Assembly (NCBI RefSeq): GCF_003224335.1
Contig: NZ_QKLF01000002.1
Span: forward strand, 124,001-188,000
DNA: 64,000 bases
Direction: 5' to 3'
Origin: Curtobacterium sp. MCJR17_055
GTDB taxonomy: Bacteria; Actinomycetota; Actinomycetes; Actinomycetales; Microbacteriaceae
The first letter of the stretch is position 1, and every line of letters begins with the position of its first letter. The notes below the pieces were generated by a model. That model searched no databases and had not been told where the DNA came from. It was given only the letters and a program-made list of their open reading frames with translations. Shown here piece by piece: positions 53,850 to 62,590 of the stretch. A program made the position numbers and the translations under genes.

Positions 53850-53866
53850 ACGCGGGACGAGGGCGG

Positions 53867-55027
53867 TCAGGAGCCGGAGTCGGTCTGGCCGTTCGCGACC
53901 GCCGGGACGAAGGTGGCGCCGTCGTCCCCGAAGCCGGTGATCCAGCCGGACGCGTTGACGTCGATCGGCCCGGCCGTCGCGGTCCCACGACCGTTCGGAC
54001 CGGTGAACTCCGCGGTGAACGTCGCCGACCCCGGAGCGCGGGTCTCGACGAGCCATCCCCTCGAGGACCAGTCGCCGACGCCGACCGACGGCCTGGCGTC
54101 GAGTGTCCACTTCTGGTTCGTGTAGGTGTTCGCCGGGTTCTCCCCGTAGGCGTAGAAGCTGCAGCCGTCGGGCGTGGCCGTCTGGGCCGCGACGCAGCCG
54201 TCCACCCAGGAGTCGACGGCCTTCGTGGCGGCCTGCTGGCCGGCGTCCGTCAGGGTCGTGGCGAGCACGACCGGGGTCCCGGGCGTCCCGAACCCCCGCA
54301 CGGCGGCCGTCGAGGCATCGGCGGCGAACCACTTGCCGCCCTCGGACGACACCTCGTACGAGCCGGGGAACGCCCGCAGTGCGACCGCGCCGAGGTCACC
54401 GGTCGTCGCCTCCGCTCCGGCGACCCGGACGGTGCTGTCGGTCGGTCCCTGCACGACGACCTCGACCGAGCCGAGGGACGGCGGCTGCAGTTCCCAGACG
54501 GGGAACACACCCCAGTCCGTCCCGGTGCGCTCGAGTTCGAACGTGGCCGGCACGCTCCGACCGGCCTGGGTCAGCAGCGCGTGCACGGTCGCGCGGTCGT
54601 CGCCCTGGTCGACCGAGGTGATCCGGTGGGCGGTGATCTTGTCGTTCGCCTGCGCGTAGGCGGCGTCGGTGAGGAGGACGTCGTCGTCGTCGCGGTCGAT
54701 GCCGGCGGCGTCGAGCGCGTCCGTGAGGCGACCGCCCTCGACGTCCTGCAGGAACGCCTGCACGGGGCGGTCCGCGGAGTGGCTGTCCGACCCGACCGAC
54801 CACCCGATGCCGCCCGCGACCACGAGGAGCACGAGCGCTGCGGCTCCGGCGACGATGCCGATCACCGCACCCTTCCGGAGTCCGCGGCGAGGTCGACCGG
54901 CCGCGTACCCCGGGGCAGACGCGGTCGGGCCGGCGGTCATCACCGCGGGCAGCGCACGGTCGCCGCGGAGGGTGTCTGCCCCCGGCACCGATTCCCAGCC
55001 CCGCGAGTCGTCAGGTGCGTCCGTCAT
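53867..55027 (-). CDS. Membrane-anchored extracytoplasmic protein, unknown function
   Basis: 386 residues. A 50-residue cytoplasmic tail ending R-P-R-R-G-L-R-K, one transmembrane helix (about 53-77), then a secreted region with a DUF4878-like start (P-V-Q-A-F-L-Q-D-V-E-G-G-R-L-T-D-A-L) and a C-terminal domain with a C-x(n)-C pair (D-G-C-V-A-A, D-G-C-S-F-Y-A-Y-G). Similar architectures are common in actinobacteria without known function. The ATG follows GGGGGA; TACGAT at 55065-55070 may be the -10. Confidence 0.8.
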   Translation of the reverse strand: MTDAPDDSRGWESVPGADTLRGDRALPAVMTAGPTASAPGYAAGRPRRGLRKGAVIGIVAGAAALVLLVVAGGIGWSVGSDSHSADRPVQAFLQDVEGGRLTDALDAAGIDRDDDDVLLTDAAYAQANDKITAHRITSVDQGDDRATVHALLTQAGRSVPATFELERTGTDWGVFPVWELQPPSLGSVEVVVQGPTDSTVRVAGAEATTGDLGAVALRAFPGSYEVSSEGGKWFAADASTAAVRGFGTPGTPVVLATTLTDAGQQAATKAVDSWVDGCVAAQTATPDGCSFYAYGENPANTYTNQKWTLDARPSVGVGDWSSRGWLVETRAPGSATFTAEFTGPNGRGTATAGPIDVNASGWITGFGDDGATFVPAVANGQTDSGS

Positions 55028-55102
55028 GAGTCCCCCAAGGCGCCGTCGTTCAGCTCGTCCCGGAATCGTACCGAACGCGGCGGACGCGGGCCGGGCCTCC
55101 CG

Positions 55103-55558
55103 TCAGTCCTGTGGACGAATCGGCGACGACTGCTGCCCCTGTGGGCGGGGGCCCTGCCACCGGACCGCGGAGATGCCGCCGACGACCGTGACGAGCGCCA
55201 CGACGACCCCACCGACCACGAACGGACTGAGGGCGTAGCCCGCCGGGAAGACGAGCAGTTCCGCGGCGTCGGACCGGACGAGGGCGTAGCCGACCGCGCC
55301 CACGCCGAGCATGACGAGGTACGTCGTCGCCGCGGCGACGAGTCCGGTGACGACGGGGTTCCCCTCGCGGGCGCCCATCGCGGTCGCGAGGAACACGGCG
55401 ACACCGGCGCCGACGACCATCGCCGGCCCGAGGTAGGGGGTGGCGTCCGGCTGCCGGATCGCCTCGACGTCGGCGAGCAGGGCCTCGAAGCCCGTCACGG
55501 CGATGACGAGCGCGATGAAGAGGACCGACGCCATCGTCGCCACCAACCACCGGGACAT
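55103..55558 (-). CDS. Four-helix membrane protein, unknown function
   Basis: 151 residues with four hydrophobic helices (about 5-24, 43-62, 70-92, 107-130) and a polar C-terminal tail. I do not recognise a family with certainty. The ATG has TACGAT six bases upstream. A GGGCCTCCCG copy (55093-55102) abuts its stop codon. Confidence 0.75.
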   Translation of the reverse strand: MSRWLVATMASVLFIALVIAVTGFEALLADVEAIRQPDATPYLGPAMVVGAGVAVFLATAMGAREGNPVVTGLVAAATTYLVMLGVGAVGYALVRSDAAELLVFPAGYALSPFVVGGVVVALVTVVGGISAVRWQGPRPQGQQSSPIRPQD

Positions 55559-55564
55559 GCGCCG

Positions 55565-55570
55565 ATCGTA
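55565..55570 (-). promoter_or_regulatory. -10 hexamer TACGAT of the 55558 gene (leaderless candidate)
   Basis: TACGAT ends six bases before the ATG. Confidence 0.5.
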
Positions 55571-55598
55571 GCGCTCCGCGTCGGTCCGGGTCCGGCAG

Positions 55599-56357
55599 CT
55601 ACGGGGCGTCGGCGGGTTCCGGCTGCGTGGTCTGCTGCTGCGCGGCCTCCTGCTGGGCCGCGTGCTGCTGGTGTGCCGCCTGGACGAGCGCGAGGGCGAT
55701 GGTCGCCGTGATGACCGGCACCGTCTCCGTCATCGGAGCGGGCGCGTCGGTGCCCGTGGCGGCGGTGCCCGTGGCGTCCGTGCCCGTGGCGTCTGTGCTC
55801 GTGGCGTCTGTGCTCGTGGCCTCCGTGCCCGTCGTGCGGCCGGCCGGGAGGCCCGTGGGCGCGGCCTCGTCGAGGGGCCCGTCGGGCCGGTGGCCGGTCT
55901 CCGGCTGGTCGGGCTCCGGCTGCTGGTCCGCCTCGGAGCGGTGGTCCACCCCAGAGCGGTGGTTCACCTCGGAGCGGTGGTCCGCATCGGAGCGGTGGTC
56001 CGCCTCCGGCTGGTGGTCGCGGAGGGCCGGGCCGACCACCGGCAGGACCGCCGTCGTGGTCGGGGGTTCCGCGTGCAGCTCCGGAGCCGGCTGCACGCCG
56101 GCCGACGTGCCCCGTCGGCGGCGGACGACCATGCGCGCGAGGACCACTGCCGCCACGGCCGCCCAGATGCTGTTCACGATCGTCGAGGGGACGGCATGGT
56201 GCGCCGCCACGTTCACCGCGATCGCGACGCCACCGACCAGGTTGAACAGCTGGTACACCGGGCCGTTCGCGATCTTCCCGAGCGAGAAGAGGACGTACCC
56301 GACGAGGACCGTTCCGGCCCCGAACCAGCCGAGGAACTCCACGACACCGACCAACAC
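55599..56357 (-). CDS. CBU_0592-like membrane protein with repeat-rich C-terminal half
   Basis: About 252 residues. The first 75 residues hold three hydrophobic helices (V-V-E-F-L-G-W-F-G-A-G, L-V-G-Y-V-L-F-S, Y-Q-L-F-N-L-V-G-G-V) resembling the CBU_0592 membrane family. The rest is charged low-complexity sequence with D-H-R-S-E-A and T-S-T-D-A repeats, then a hydrophobic V-I-T-A-T-I-A-L-A-L segment and a Gln/Ala tail. I chose the GTG at 56355-56357, six bases after GGAG; a GTG five codons later is possible. The repeats differ from neighbouring genes and look slippage-prone. Confidence 0.68.
   Translation of the reverse strand: MLVGVVEFLGWFGAGTVLVGYVLFSLGKIANGPVYQLFNLVGGVAIAVNVAAHHAVPSTIVNSIWAAVAAVVLARMVVRRRRGTSAGVQPAPELHAEPPTTTAVLPVVGPALRDHQPEADHRSDADHRSEVNHRSGVDHRSEADQQPEPDQPETGHRPDGPLDEAAPTGLPAGRTTGTEATSTDATSTDATGTDATGTAATGTDAPAPMTETVPVITATIALALVQAAHQQHAAQQEAAQQQTTQPEPADAP
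55751..55825. repeat. Five 15-bp tandem repeats (TGCCCGTGGCGTCCG type)
   Basis: Five head-to-tail 15-bp units with one or two mismatches each. They encode the T-S-T-D-A / T-G-T-D-A pentapeptide repeat in the membrane protein. Confidence 0.9.
55931..56020. repeat. Five 18-bp tandem repeats (CCTCGGAGCGGTGGTCCG type)
   Basis: Five 18-bp units, the last degenerate, encoding a D-H-R-S-E-A hexapeptide repeat in the same gene. Confidence 0.88.
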
Positions 56358-56457
56358 GAGCGACTCCGGGCACGACGAGGGACGCCCGTTCCGAGGGACG
56401 TCCGAGAGGGAGATGGGCAGCCGCGAGCGCGGGCCCGAGCAGCATCGTAGAGGCACG

Positions 56458-56515
56458 GAACGCCCCGGCGGAAGCGGGTCCGGCGTGGCGGCGGGACCCC
56501 TTCCGGGGGGCGTTC
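56458..56515 (-). terminator. Terminator of the type IV pilus operon
   Basis: GAACGCCCC (56458-56466) pairs with GGGGCGTTC (56507-56515) around a GC-rich interior that can itself fold. It lies just beyond the pilO-like stop codon. Confidence 0.65.
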
Positions 56516-56528
56516 GGTGGAGTCGGGT

Positions 56529-57266
56529 TCAGCCCGCGTCGCCGGACGCCGCGGTCGTCGCCGACGCGTCGGCGTCGACGTCGACGTCGAGGACGTAGAC
56601 GTAGCCGCTGAAGTTCCAGGTCGTGGAGGACGTCTCGGTGGACTCCGCCGACGGTTCGGAGGCGGAGGACGTGATCGACGTCACGAGGTACAGCCGGGAC
56701 AGGTCCTGCACCTCGGTCGCGAAGGACATCGCCTGGTCGAACGAGCCGTCCACCGACACCGTGACGGGGATGACGGAGAAGTTCTCCCCGGTGATCCGCG
56801 CGTCGGTCGTGACGCCCGGCGGCGTGGGCGTGGCCGATGCGGACGGCGTGGGGGTCGTAGTGGACGGCGCCGCCGGCTCGGCCCCGTCGGTCGCGGTCGA
56901 CGCCGCCTCGGTGACCGGCGGGATGTAGGCGGTCGCGTCCGAGGTGGTGATCGTCGAGACCGTGACGCCTGCCGTCGTCGCTGCCTGGTCGACCTCGTCG
57001 TAGAACGCCGACATGCGGTCCGACGACGGCACGGAGGCCTGCAACTCGGCGAGTGCCGTCCGCATCTCGGGCAGGGTTTTCGCCTGCTGCCGCAAGCGGG
57101 CGAGCTCGCCGGACTTCACCGCGTTCTCGTGCTCGACGGTCGCCTGCTGGGCACCGTCGGTCGCCGCACGGCTGAGCTGGGGTTGCACGCCGAGGAAGAA
57201 GCCCGCAGCCGCGACCACCACCATGGCGAGCACGGCCAGGACCATGTTGAGGCGGTTCCGGGTCAT
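56529..57266 (-). CDS. pilO: Type IV pilus inner-membrane component PilO-like
   Basis: 245 residues. One N-terminal transmembrane helix (about 8-27), a coiled coil (about 35-75), then a ferredoxin-like periplasmic region interrupted by a Ser/Thr/Pro linker (about 125-160). It follows a PilN-like gene directly, matching the pilMNO order; PilN and PilO form the alignment subcomplex of the pilus machine. It ends V-D-V-D-V-D-A-D-A-S. Confidence 0.8.
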   Translation of the reverse strand: MTRNRLNMVLAVLAMVVVAAAGFFLGVQPQLSRAATDGAQQATVEHENAVKSGELARLRQQAKTLPEMRTALAELQASVPSSDRMSAFYDEVDQAATTAGVTVSTITTSDATAYIPPVTEAASTATDGAEPAAPSTTTPTPSASATPTPPGVTTDARITGENFSVIPVTVSVDGSFDQAMSFATEVQDLSRLYLVTSITSSASEPSAESTETSSTTWNFSGYVYVLDVDVDADASATTAASGDAG

Positions 57267-57267
57267 G

Positions 57268-58047
57268 TCATTCCCCCTTCTTCTGCGGGAGGTACTTGCC
57301 GTCGAATGCTCGCTCGTCGACGTGGATGGTCATGTTGACCGTGTAGTGGCCGCTCGTCTCCTCGAGCGTCACCGAGTTGACGTTCGCGTCGACGAAGCCG
57401 TCCAACGACCGGACGGACTCGAGCCAGTCCGGCACGGTCGGCAACGTCTGGCTGATCGCGTCGAGCGTCAGCGTGGCGACCCGCCTGCCCTGCAGGGGTG
57501 CATCGGTCTGCGCGTACGGCTCGAGCGGGGAAGCCGAGTCCACGCCGACGCCGTTGATCACGACGCCCTCGGGGAGGGACGCCCGAACCTCGTGCAGGTA
57601 CGGCCCCCACGCGATCTCGGTCGACCCTCCGACCGCCTGCGCGGACTCCAGGAGCGACGTCGAGGACTCGGTCGTCCGCACTTCCTTGTACTGCGCCTGC
57701 TGCTGCAGCAGCGAGAGCGTCTGCGCCTGTGCGTTCGCGAGGTCGTCCGTCGCTCGGGTCGCCACGAGGGAAGCGCCTCCGATGCCGATGCCGACCGCCA
57801 CCGCGACGACCACGACCCCCGCCCAGAGACGACCGACGACCCGTCGCTCACGCCGGTGGACCAGCACCTCGGTCGGCAGGAGGTCCGCGCGCGGACGGGC
57901 ACCGACGACCGGACCGTTGCCGGCCCCTCGTCGGGGCTGGCGCTTCGACCGCTGCGCGGTCTCCTCGACGACACGGCGCTCCGGGCTCACACTCGAGCGC
58001 CCACGGGCCCCGGCGAACCGCGGCTGCTTCATCTTCGCCTCGCTCAT
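57268..58047 (-). CDS. pilN: Type IV pilus assembly protein PilN-like
   Basis: 259 residues. A basic cytoplasmic segment containing A-D-L-L-P-T-E-V (compare the PilN motif I-N-L-L-P that binds PilM), one transmembrane helix (about 75-98), and a periplasmic coiled-coil plus alpha/beta domain. The ATG at 58047 overlaps the pilM stop (ATGA). The cytoplasmic part is longer than in Gram-negative PilN. Confidence 0.82.
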   Translation of the reverse strand: MSEAKMKQPRFAGARGRSSVSPERRVVEETAQRSKRQPRRGAGNGPVVGARPRADLLPTEVLVHRRERRVVGRLWAGVVVVAVAVGIGIGGASLVATRATDDLANAQAQTLSLLQQQAQYKEVRTTESSTSLLESAQAVGGSTEIAWGPYLHEVRASLPEGVVINGVGVDSASPLEPYAQTDAPLQGRRVATLTLDAISQTLPTVPDWLESVRSLDGFVDANVNSVTLEETSGHYTVNMTIHVDERAFDGKYLPQKKGE

Positions 58048-59096
58048 GCTGCCTTCCCTCCGACTGCGAGCCCCCACGCCACGGTGATCGACGAGCCGTG
58101 CGTCTGGAGGTCCTCTGGGCGGATCGACTTCGCGAGCCCGGCGTGGGTGAACGGCTCGCCGCGTCGGACGGGCAAGCCGGTGGCCTCCGCGAGCGCCGAC
58201 GCGAAGCCCGGCAGCTCAGCCGCACCGCCGACCAGCAGGACCTCGCCGACGGGCTCGGACGGGTGGGTGTTCACGAAGTAGTTCATCGTGTTCCGGAGGC
58301 TCGCGAGCAGCTCTCCGACCGTCTCCCGGACCGCGGCGACCGCAAGGGCGTCGTCGCGGGTCCGCGCACGGGTCGAGTCCATGCCGAAGTGACGCTTCAC
58401 GGACTCCGCCGCGGATGCGGGGACCTCGAGACGGCCGGCCAGGAGCCGGGTCACGTCCTCGCCTCCGGTGGGGATGATGCGCACGAACTTCGGCACGCCG
58501 TCGGTGACGACCACGACCGTGGTGGTGTTGCCGCCGCATTCGACGATGGCCGTGGTCCCGCTCCGCTGCGATGGCGAGAGGACGCGTGCGAGGGCGAACG
58601 GGATGAGGTCGACCGCGACCGGGTTGAGGCCGGCGGTCTGGACCGCGCGCACGTTCGCGAGGACCGCGTCCTTCACGGCGGCGACCAGGAGACCGCTGAC
58701 CGTCGGACCGTTCTCGCTCGTCCCTTCCGAGGTCGGGTAGAAGTCGAGGATCGCGTCCACGACCGGGACCGGCAGCATGTCCTGGACCTGGAACGGCAGC
58801 GATTCCCTGATCTGCGCCAGCGGAGCCTTCGGCACGGTCAGGTCACGGGAGAGCACGCGCTGGTTCCCCATCCCGAGGACGACGTCGCGCGACCGGAACT
58901 TCCCGACGGACCACAGCTGACGGAGTGCGGCCGCGACCGTGTTGGGCTCGACCACCTCTCCCTGCCGCGTGGATCCCTCGGGCACCGGCACCTCGGCGAA
59001 GCGGAGGATCACCGGCTTCGCCCGGTCTGCGTCCTGCACCTCGACAGCGCGGATCGAAGCCGCGCCGATGTCGACGCCGACGATGCTCTTGGCCAT
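58044..59096 (-). CDS. pilM: Type IV pilus assembly protein PilM
   Basis: 350 residues, actin-like ATPase fold (FtsA/PilM). I-V-G-V-D-I-G-A-A-S-I-R-A-V-E (phosphate 1), I-V-E-C-G-G-N-T-T-T-V-V-V (phosphate 2) and L-V-G-G-A-A-E-L-P-G (adenosine) are clear. It sits on the cytoplasmic face and binds PilN. Confidence 0.93.
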   Translation of the reverse strand: MAKSIVGVDIGAASIRAVEVQDADRAKPVILRFAEVPVPEGSTRQGEVVEPNTVAAALRQLWSVGKFRSRDVVLGMGNQRVLSRDLTVPKAPLAQIRESLPFQVQDMLPVPVVDAILDFYPTSEGTSENGPTVSGLLVAAVKDAVLANVRAVQTAGLNPVAVDLIPFALARVLSPSQRSGTTAIVECGGNTTTVVVVTDGVPKFVRIIPTGGEDVTRLLAGRLEVPASAAESVKRHFGMDSTRARTRDDALAVAAVRETVGELLASLRNTMNYFVNTHPSEPVGEVLLVGGAAELPGFASALAEATGLPVRRGEPFTHAGLAKSIRPEDLQTHGSSITVAWGLAVGGKAA

Positions 59097-59197
59097 GACG
59101 GCCTCCTTCCGTGCCGCCGCGGAGGAGCTCTGCGGAGGATGGTGCATGCCCGGGCGGGACGCCGGGAGGACTTGGTGGGTTCGCGATCGGGGGCTGA

Positions 59198-60055
59198 TCA
59201 CGAGAGCCCGAGGAGCCCGAGGTACATCGCCCAGAGCGGTGGACCGAACGCGATCCCGAGCCAGGCGCCGACGAGCATCCAGGGGCCGAACGGGATCCCG
59301 CTCCGCCGTCCGGCTCGCCGCACGGCGACCAGGGCGATGGCGAAGATACCGCCGAGGAGGAACGCGCCGAAAGAACCCACTGCGAGGGGTCCCCATCCGA
59401 GGTACGCCAGGGCGAGCCCGAGCACGACGGCGAGTTTCACGTCCCCGAACCCCATACCGCCGGGCACCGCCACGGCGAGTCCCAGGTAGGCCCCGCCGAG
59501 GACCACCGCTCCGACCGCGCCCCGCCCCAACGCTGCCCAGTCGCCGGACAGGACGGATGCCGTGAGCAACAGCACCGGCATCACCACGGAGGCCGGCAGC
59601 ACGATCCGGTTCGGCAATGTGTGGGTGTCGAGGTCGATGAGCGCGAGCGCCAGGCTGATCGCCATCAGGTACAGGTACGCGACGAGCACGACGAGCACGT
59701 GGACGTCCGCTGACGCTCCCGTTGCGCCACCGGTCGCAGGCGACCAGGGCGCGGTGAGGAAGAGGAGCGTGACGACCACGAAGAGCCCGCCCGTCGCCGC
59801 CTCGACCAGTGGGTACCGCTTCGGGATACGGACGCCGCAGTCCCGGCAACGCCCCCGCAGTGCGAGCCACGACAGGACGGGCACGTTGTCGCGACGACGG
59901 ATCGCGTGCCCACACCGCGGGCACGCGCTGGCCGGCCGGACGACGGAGAGTCCGGCGGGGACGCGGTGGACGACCACGTTCAGGAACGACCCCACGACGA
60001 TGCCCAGGACACCGACGAGCACGACCAGGACAGGAGCGGCTGCCGAGATCGTCAC
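59198..60055 (-). CDS. pilD: Type IV prepilin peptidase
   Basis: 285 residues, about eight transmembrane helices. Zinc-ribbon cysteines C45-x2-C48 and C70-x2-C73, first catalytic Asp in L-I-D-L-D-T-H-T-L-P-N and second in G-F-G-D-V-K-L. It cleaves and N-methylates prepilins. The GTG at 60053-60055 overlaps the stop of the pilX-like gene (GTGA). Confidence 0.95.
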   Translation of the reverse strand: MTISAAAPVLVVLVGVLGIVVGSFLNVVVHRVPAGLSVVRPASACPRCGHAIRRRDNVPVLSWLALRGRCRDCGVRIPKRYPLVEAATGGLFVVVTLLFLTAPWSPATGGATGASADVHVLVVLVAYLYLMAISLALALIDLDTHTLPNRIVLPASVVMPVLLLTASVLSGDWAALGRGAVGAVVLGGAYLGLAVAVPGGMGFGDVKLAVVLGLALAYLGWGPLAVGSFGAFLLGGIFAIALVAVRRAGRRSGIPFGPWMLVGAWLGIAFGPPLWAMYLGLLGLS

Positions 60056-61887
60056 GGTACCGCTGCCCCCGATGCGGTGTAGGCGGTGCGGGACTCGAGC
60101 TGCGTCGCGACGCGGTAGGTCGTGATCGTCGGTTGTGGGAACTTCGGTGGGGTGTACGTGGCGAGGGACGGGTCGTAGGCGTAGTCCTTGAAGTACCCGC
60201 TCGCCCCGCTCCCGGTCCCCACCGCCCCACGGAAGTTCTGCGCGATCGATCCGTTCACGGTCAGCGTTCCCCGGGAGGACCCGAGCGTGTAGTTCTGCAC
60301 CGCGAACGTGCCGTCGTTCGCGAGGATCGCCGCGTCGATCCGGCGGTTGGCCGGCTTGTAGGGCTGCCTGGCCTGGTTGACGGGGTTCCAGACCCACACT
60401 GCACGCTGTCCGATCAGCCCGAGGACCGTCGACGCCGACCGGGTCGCGGGGTAGGTGATGTCGCCGGTGACGTACAGGTAGTTCTCCGCAGCGACGGTCA
60501 CCGCTTTGTCCACCGTGCCCTTCACGAAGACGTCACCGTTGTCGCAACCGTACGGATCGGTCACGGTGTTGCCGAGGCCCGCTGTCGGGTCTGCTTCGTT
60601 GGTGCTGCCGACTTCGGGGAACCCCACCCCGTTCGACGGCAGCGACGTGGCCGTGCTGGCGCGCGTCGTGACGTCACACGCGGTGGACTCCCGCTTGTAC
60701 TCCGAGCTGCTCCAGAGATTGGGGTCCTGGCCGCCGCGCGACCGGACGGCCGGTTCGTTCTGCACGTAGATGAGGTTGTTCTTCGGGATGTCGATCGTCG
60801 CGCCGGCGGGGGTGTGCAGCTGGTCGACGTCCCCGCAACGGGCTGGCTGGCTGCCTCCCGTCAGGAAGCCGCCCGCTTGTTCGGCTGCTCCCTTCACCCA
60901 CGTCTTCACGGTCATCGGCGAGACGATGTTGGCCTTCCCCCCGCCGAGGAAGGTGATCTTCGTGGGACCGGTGTAGAGGCAGCCCGGGCCCTCGGGCGTG
61001 TCCGTCGTCGACCGGAGGTCCTCGCGCGTGTAGTCGCGGAGATCCGCGATGGTGGCCGGCGGCGTGAGCGTCGAACTCGTCGTGGGGTTGCTCGCGAAGG
61101 TCGGCGTCGTACCGGTGCACCCTGCCTTGGTCCAGCCGTACACGCTCTGCACGGTGCCCTGGAAGGTCGCGCCGCAGATCCGGAACTGGTCGTTCGACCG
61201 CACCGGGCCTTCGAGCAGGTCCCGTGCCGCGAACTGGATGTACTGGCAGGTGGTCCCGACGGCGAACGGCCGGTACTCGCTGGTGCAGGGGACCTTGCAC
61301 TGCTGGCCGCCGCAGGTGGAGTTGACCGTCTCGTTGCTCACGGAGGGGTCCTGCGACTCGTAGTTCGTGAAGTACAGGTAGTTCGAGAAGCCGTCCGGTC
61401 GGACGTTCGCGATGAACGTCCGTGTCGTCGAACCAGCCCGCCCCGTCGACTGCACACGGATGGCGCCCTGCGACGTGAGCTTCGAGTTGTCGACCGCGTA
61501 CCGGTAGGAGCCACCACTCGGAGTGCCGTCGCGCCCGGGAACGTCCACCCAACGGTCTTCGGGCCGGTACCCGAAGGCCGGATTGCCACCGGGGCCGTCG
61601 GAGAACTTGCTCCCGCTGTCCCTGCTGAACGGAGCGGCCTCCTCGCCGTGGGTCCCGTACGAGTTGTCCGCGTTGAGACGGGCCTGGTAGTCCGCGATGC
61701 CCGCGTACGCCGCGGCTGCGGCACGTGCCCAGTCCCGGTCGTTCGTGGTGAGTCGCGCTCCGCTCGACGAGACCGCGACGAGCGTCGCGACGAGCATCAT
61801 GACCACCATGCCCACGCCGACGACCGCGACGAGTGCGACGCCGCGCTCGTCGTCGCGAGCACGCAGCGTATGGAGGATCCGGATCAC
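60052..61887 (-). CDS. PilX-like minor pilin/assembly protein
   Basis: 611 residues. N-terminal D-D-E-R-G-V-A-L-V-A-V-V-G-V-G-M followed by a hydrophobic helix resembles PilX, which lacks the usual Glu at +5. The remainder is a large extracellular beta-rich region with about a dozen cysteines and G-T-V/G-D-I-T-Y type repeats like DUF7305/pilus-tip domains. It starts at GTG and lies between the PilW-like and peptidase genes. Far longer than Gram-negative PilX (about 160-200). Confidence 0.72.
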   Translation of the reverse strand: MIRILHTLRARDDERGVALVAVVGVGMVVMMLVATLVAVSSSGARLTTNDRDWARAAAAAYAGIADYQARLNADNSYGTHGEEAAPFSRDSGSKFSDGPGGNPAFGYRPEDRWVDVPGRDGTPSGGSYRYAVDNSKLTSQGAIRVQSTGRAGSTTRTFIANVRPDGFSNYLYFTNYESQDPSVSNETVNSTCGGQQCKVPCTSEYRPFAVGTTCQYIQFAARDLLEGPVRSNDQFRICGATFQGTVQSVYGWTKAGCTGTTPTFASNPTTSSTLTPPATIADLRDYTREDLRSTTDTPEGPGCLYTGPTKITFLGGGKANIVSPMTVKTWVKGAAEQAGGFLTGGSQPARCGDVDQLHTPAGATIDIPKNNLIYVQNEPAVRSRGGQDPNLWSSSEYKRESTACDVTTRASTATSLPSNGVGFPEVGSTNEADPTAGLGNTVTDPYGCDNGDVFVKGTVDKAVTVAAENYLYVTGDITYPATRSASTVLGLIGQRAVWVWNPVNQARQPYKPANRRIDAAILANDGTFAVQNYTLGSSRGTLTVNGSIAQNFRGAVGTGSGASGYFKDYAYDPSLATYTPPKFPQPTITTYRVATQLESRTAYTASGAAVP

Positions 61888-61900
61888 GATGAGGCTCCGA

Positions 61901-62590
61901 TCAGAGGTTCGCGAGGCTGACGCTGTTCGTCAACGTCGTTGCGCGGCGGTCGGACACGTCCGTCCCCGCGGTGATGGTGATCGCAACGCGTCGGACGTTG
62001 GTCAGGTCGGTTGCACTGAGGGGGGCGTCGATCGAACCGAGCGGAGCGCCTGCCGCGTTGGTGAACGTGAAGGCCCTCGTGGACACGACCGACGTCGCCA
62101 GCGTGCGGGTCGACACGGGCGTCGCACTCAAGGACGGCGTCGACGCCAGGGGGAAGGTGTAGTAATCACTCGCACCCACCTGGGTGCCCGCCCACTTCGT
62201 CTCGGTGATCGATCGTCGGACCGGATCCAGCGTGAGCTGCACCAGCACGGGCCGCGACGCCGTCGAGTCCGTGTTGACGTAGGAAAAGAAGCGGACGCTG
62301 GTCGCACTCGCGTACTGGAAGGCGTACTGCGGTTCGTCACCCGTCGACACCGCGTTGTTCGTCGCCGATCGCAGGATCCGGGTCATCTCGTTCATCGCTG
62401 CTGCTGCCGTACGCGTGTTGTCGTTGACCGCTCGAGCCGTCACCGACGCGCGTTGCGCCGACACGAGGAAGGACCCTGCGACCGTCAGGATGAGGATGCT
62501 GAGGGTCATGGCCACGATGAGTTCGACGAGACTGATGCCGCGCTCCTCGGCGAGCAACCGTCGACGCAGCTCCCTCCACCGCCGCGTCAC
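61901..62590 (-). CDS. PilW-like minor pilin (type II/IV prepilin)
   Basis: 229 residues. Class III signal R-G/I-S-L-V-E (cleavage after G18, Glu at +5) with a following hydrophobic helix, as in PilW/PulJ minor pilins. The GTG at 62588-62590 overlaps the pilV-like stop (GTGA). It ends in a beta-rich domain with D-V-S-D-R-R. Confidence 0.85.
   Translation of the reverse strand: MTRRWRELRRRLLAEERGISLVELIVAMTLSILILTVAGSFLVSAQRASVTARAVNDNTRTAAAAMNEMTRILRSATNNAVSTGDEPQYAFQYASATSVRFFSYVNTDSTASRPVLVQLTLDPVRRSITETKWAGTQVGASDYYTFPLASTPSLSATPVSTRTLATSVVSTRAFTFTNAAGAPLGSIDAPLSATDLTNVRRVAITITAGTDVSDRRATTLTNSVSLANL

Noticed and set aside
59809-61920. 703-codon plus-strand frame antisense to the pilX-like and peptidase genes
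   Set aside because: Shadow frame with no motif; the minus-strand genes overlap cleanly as an operon.
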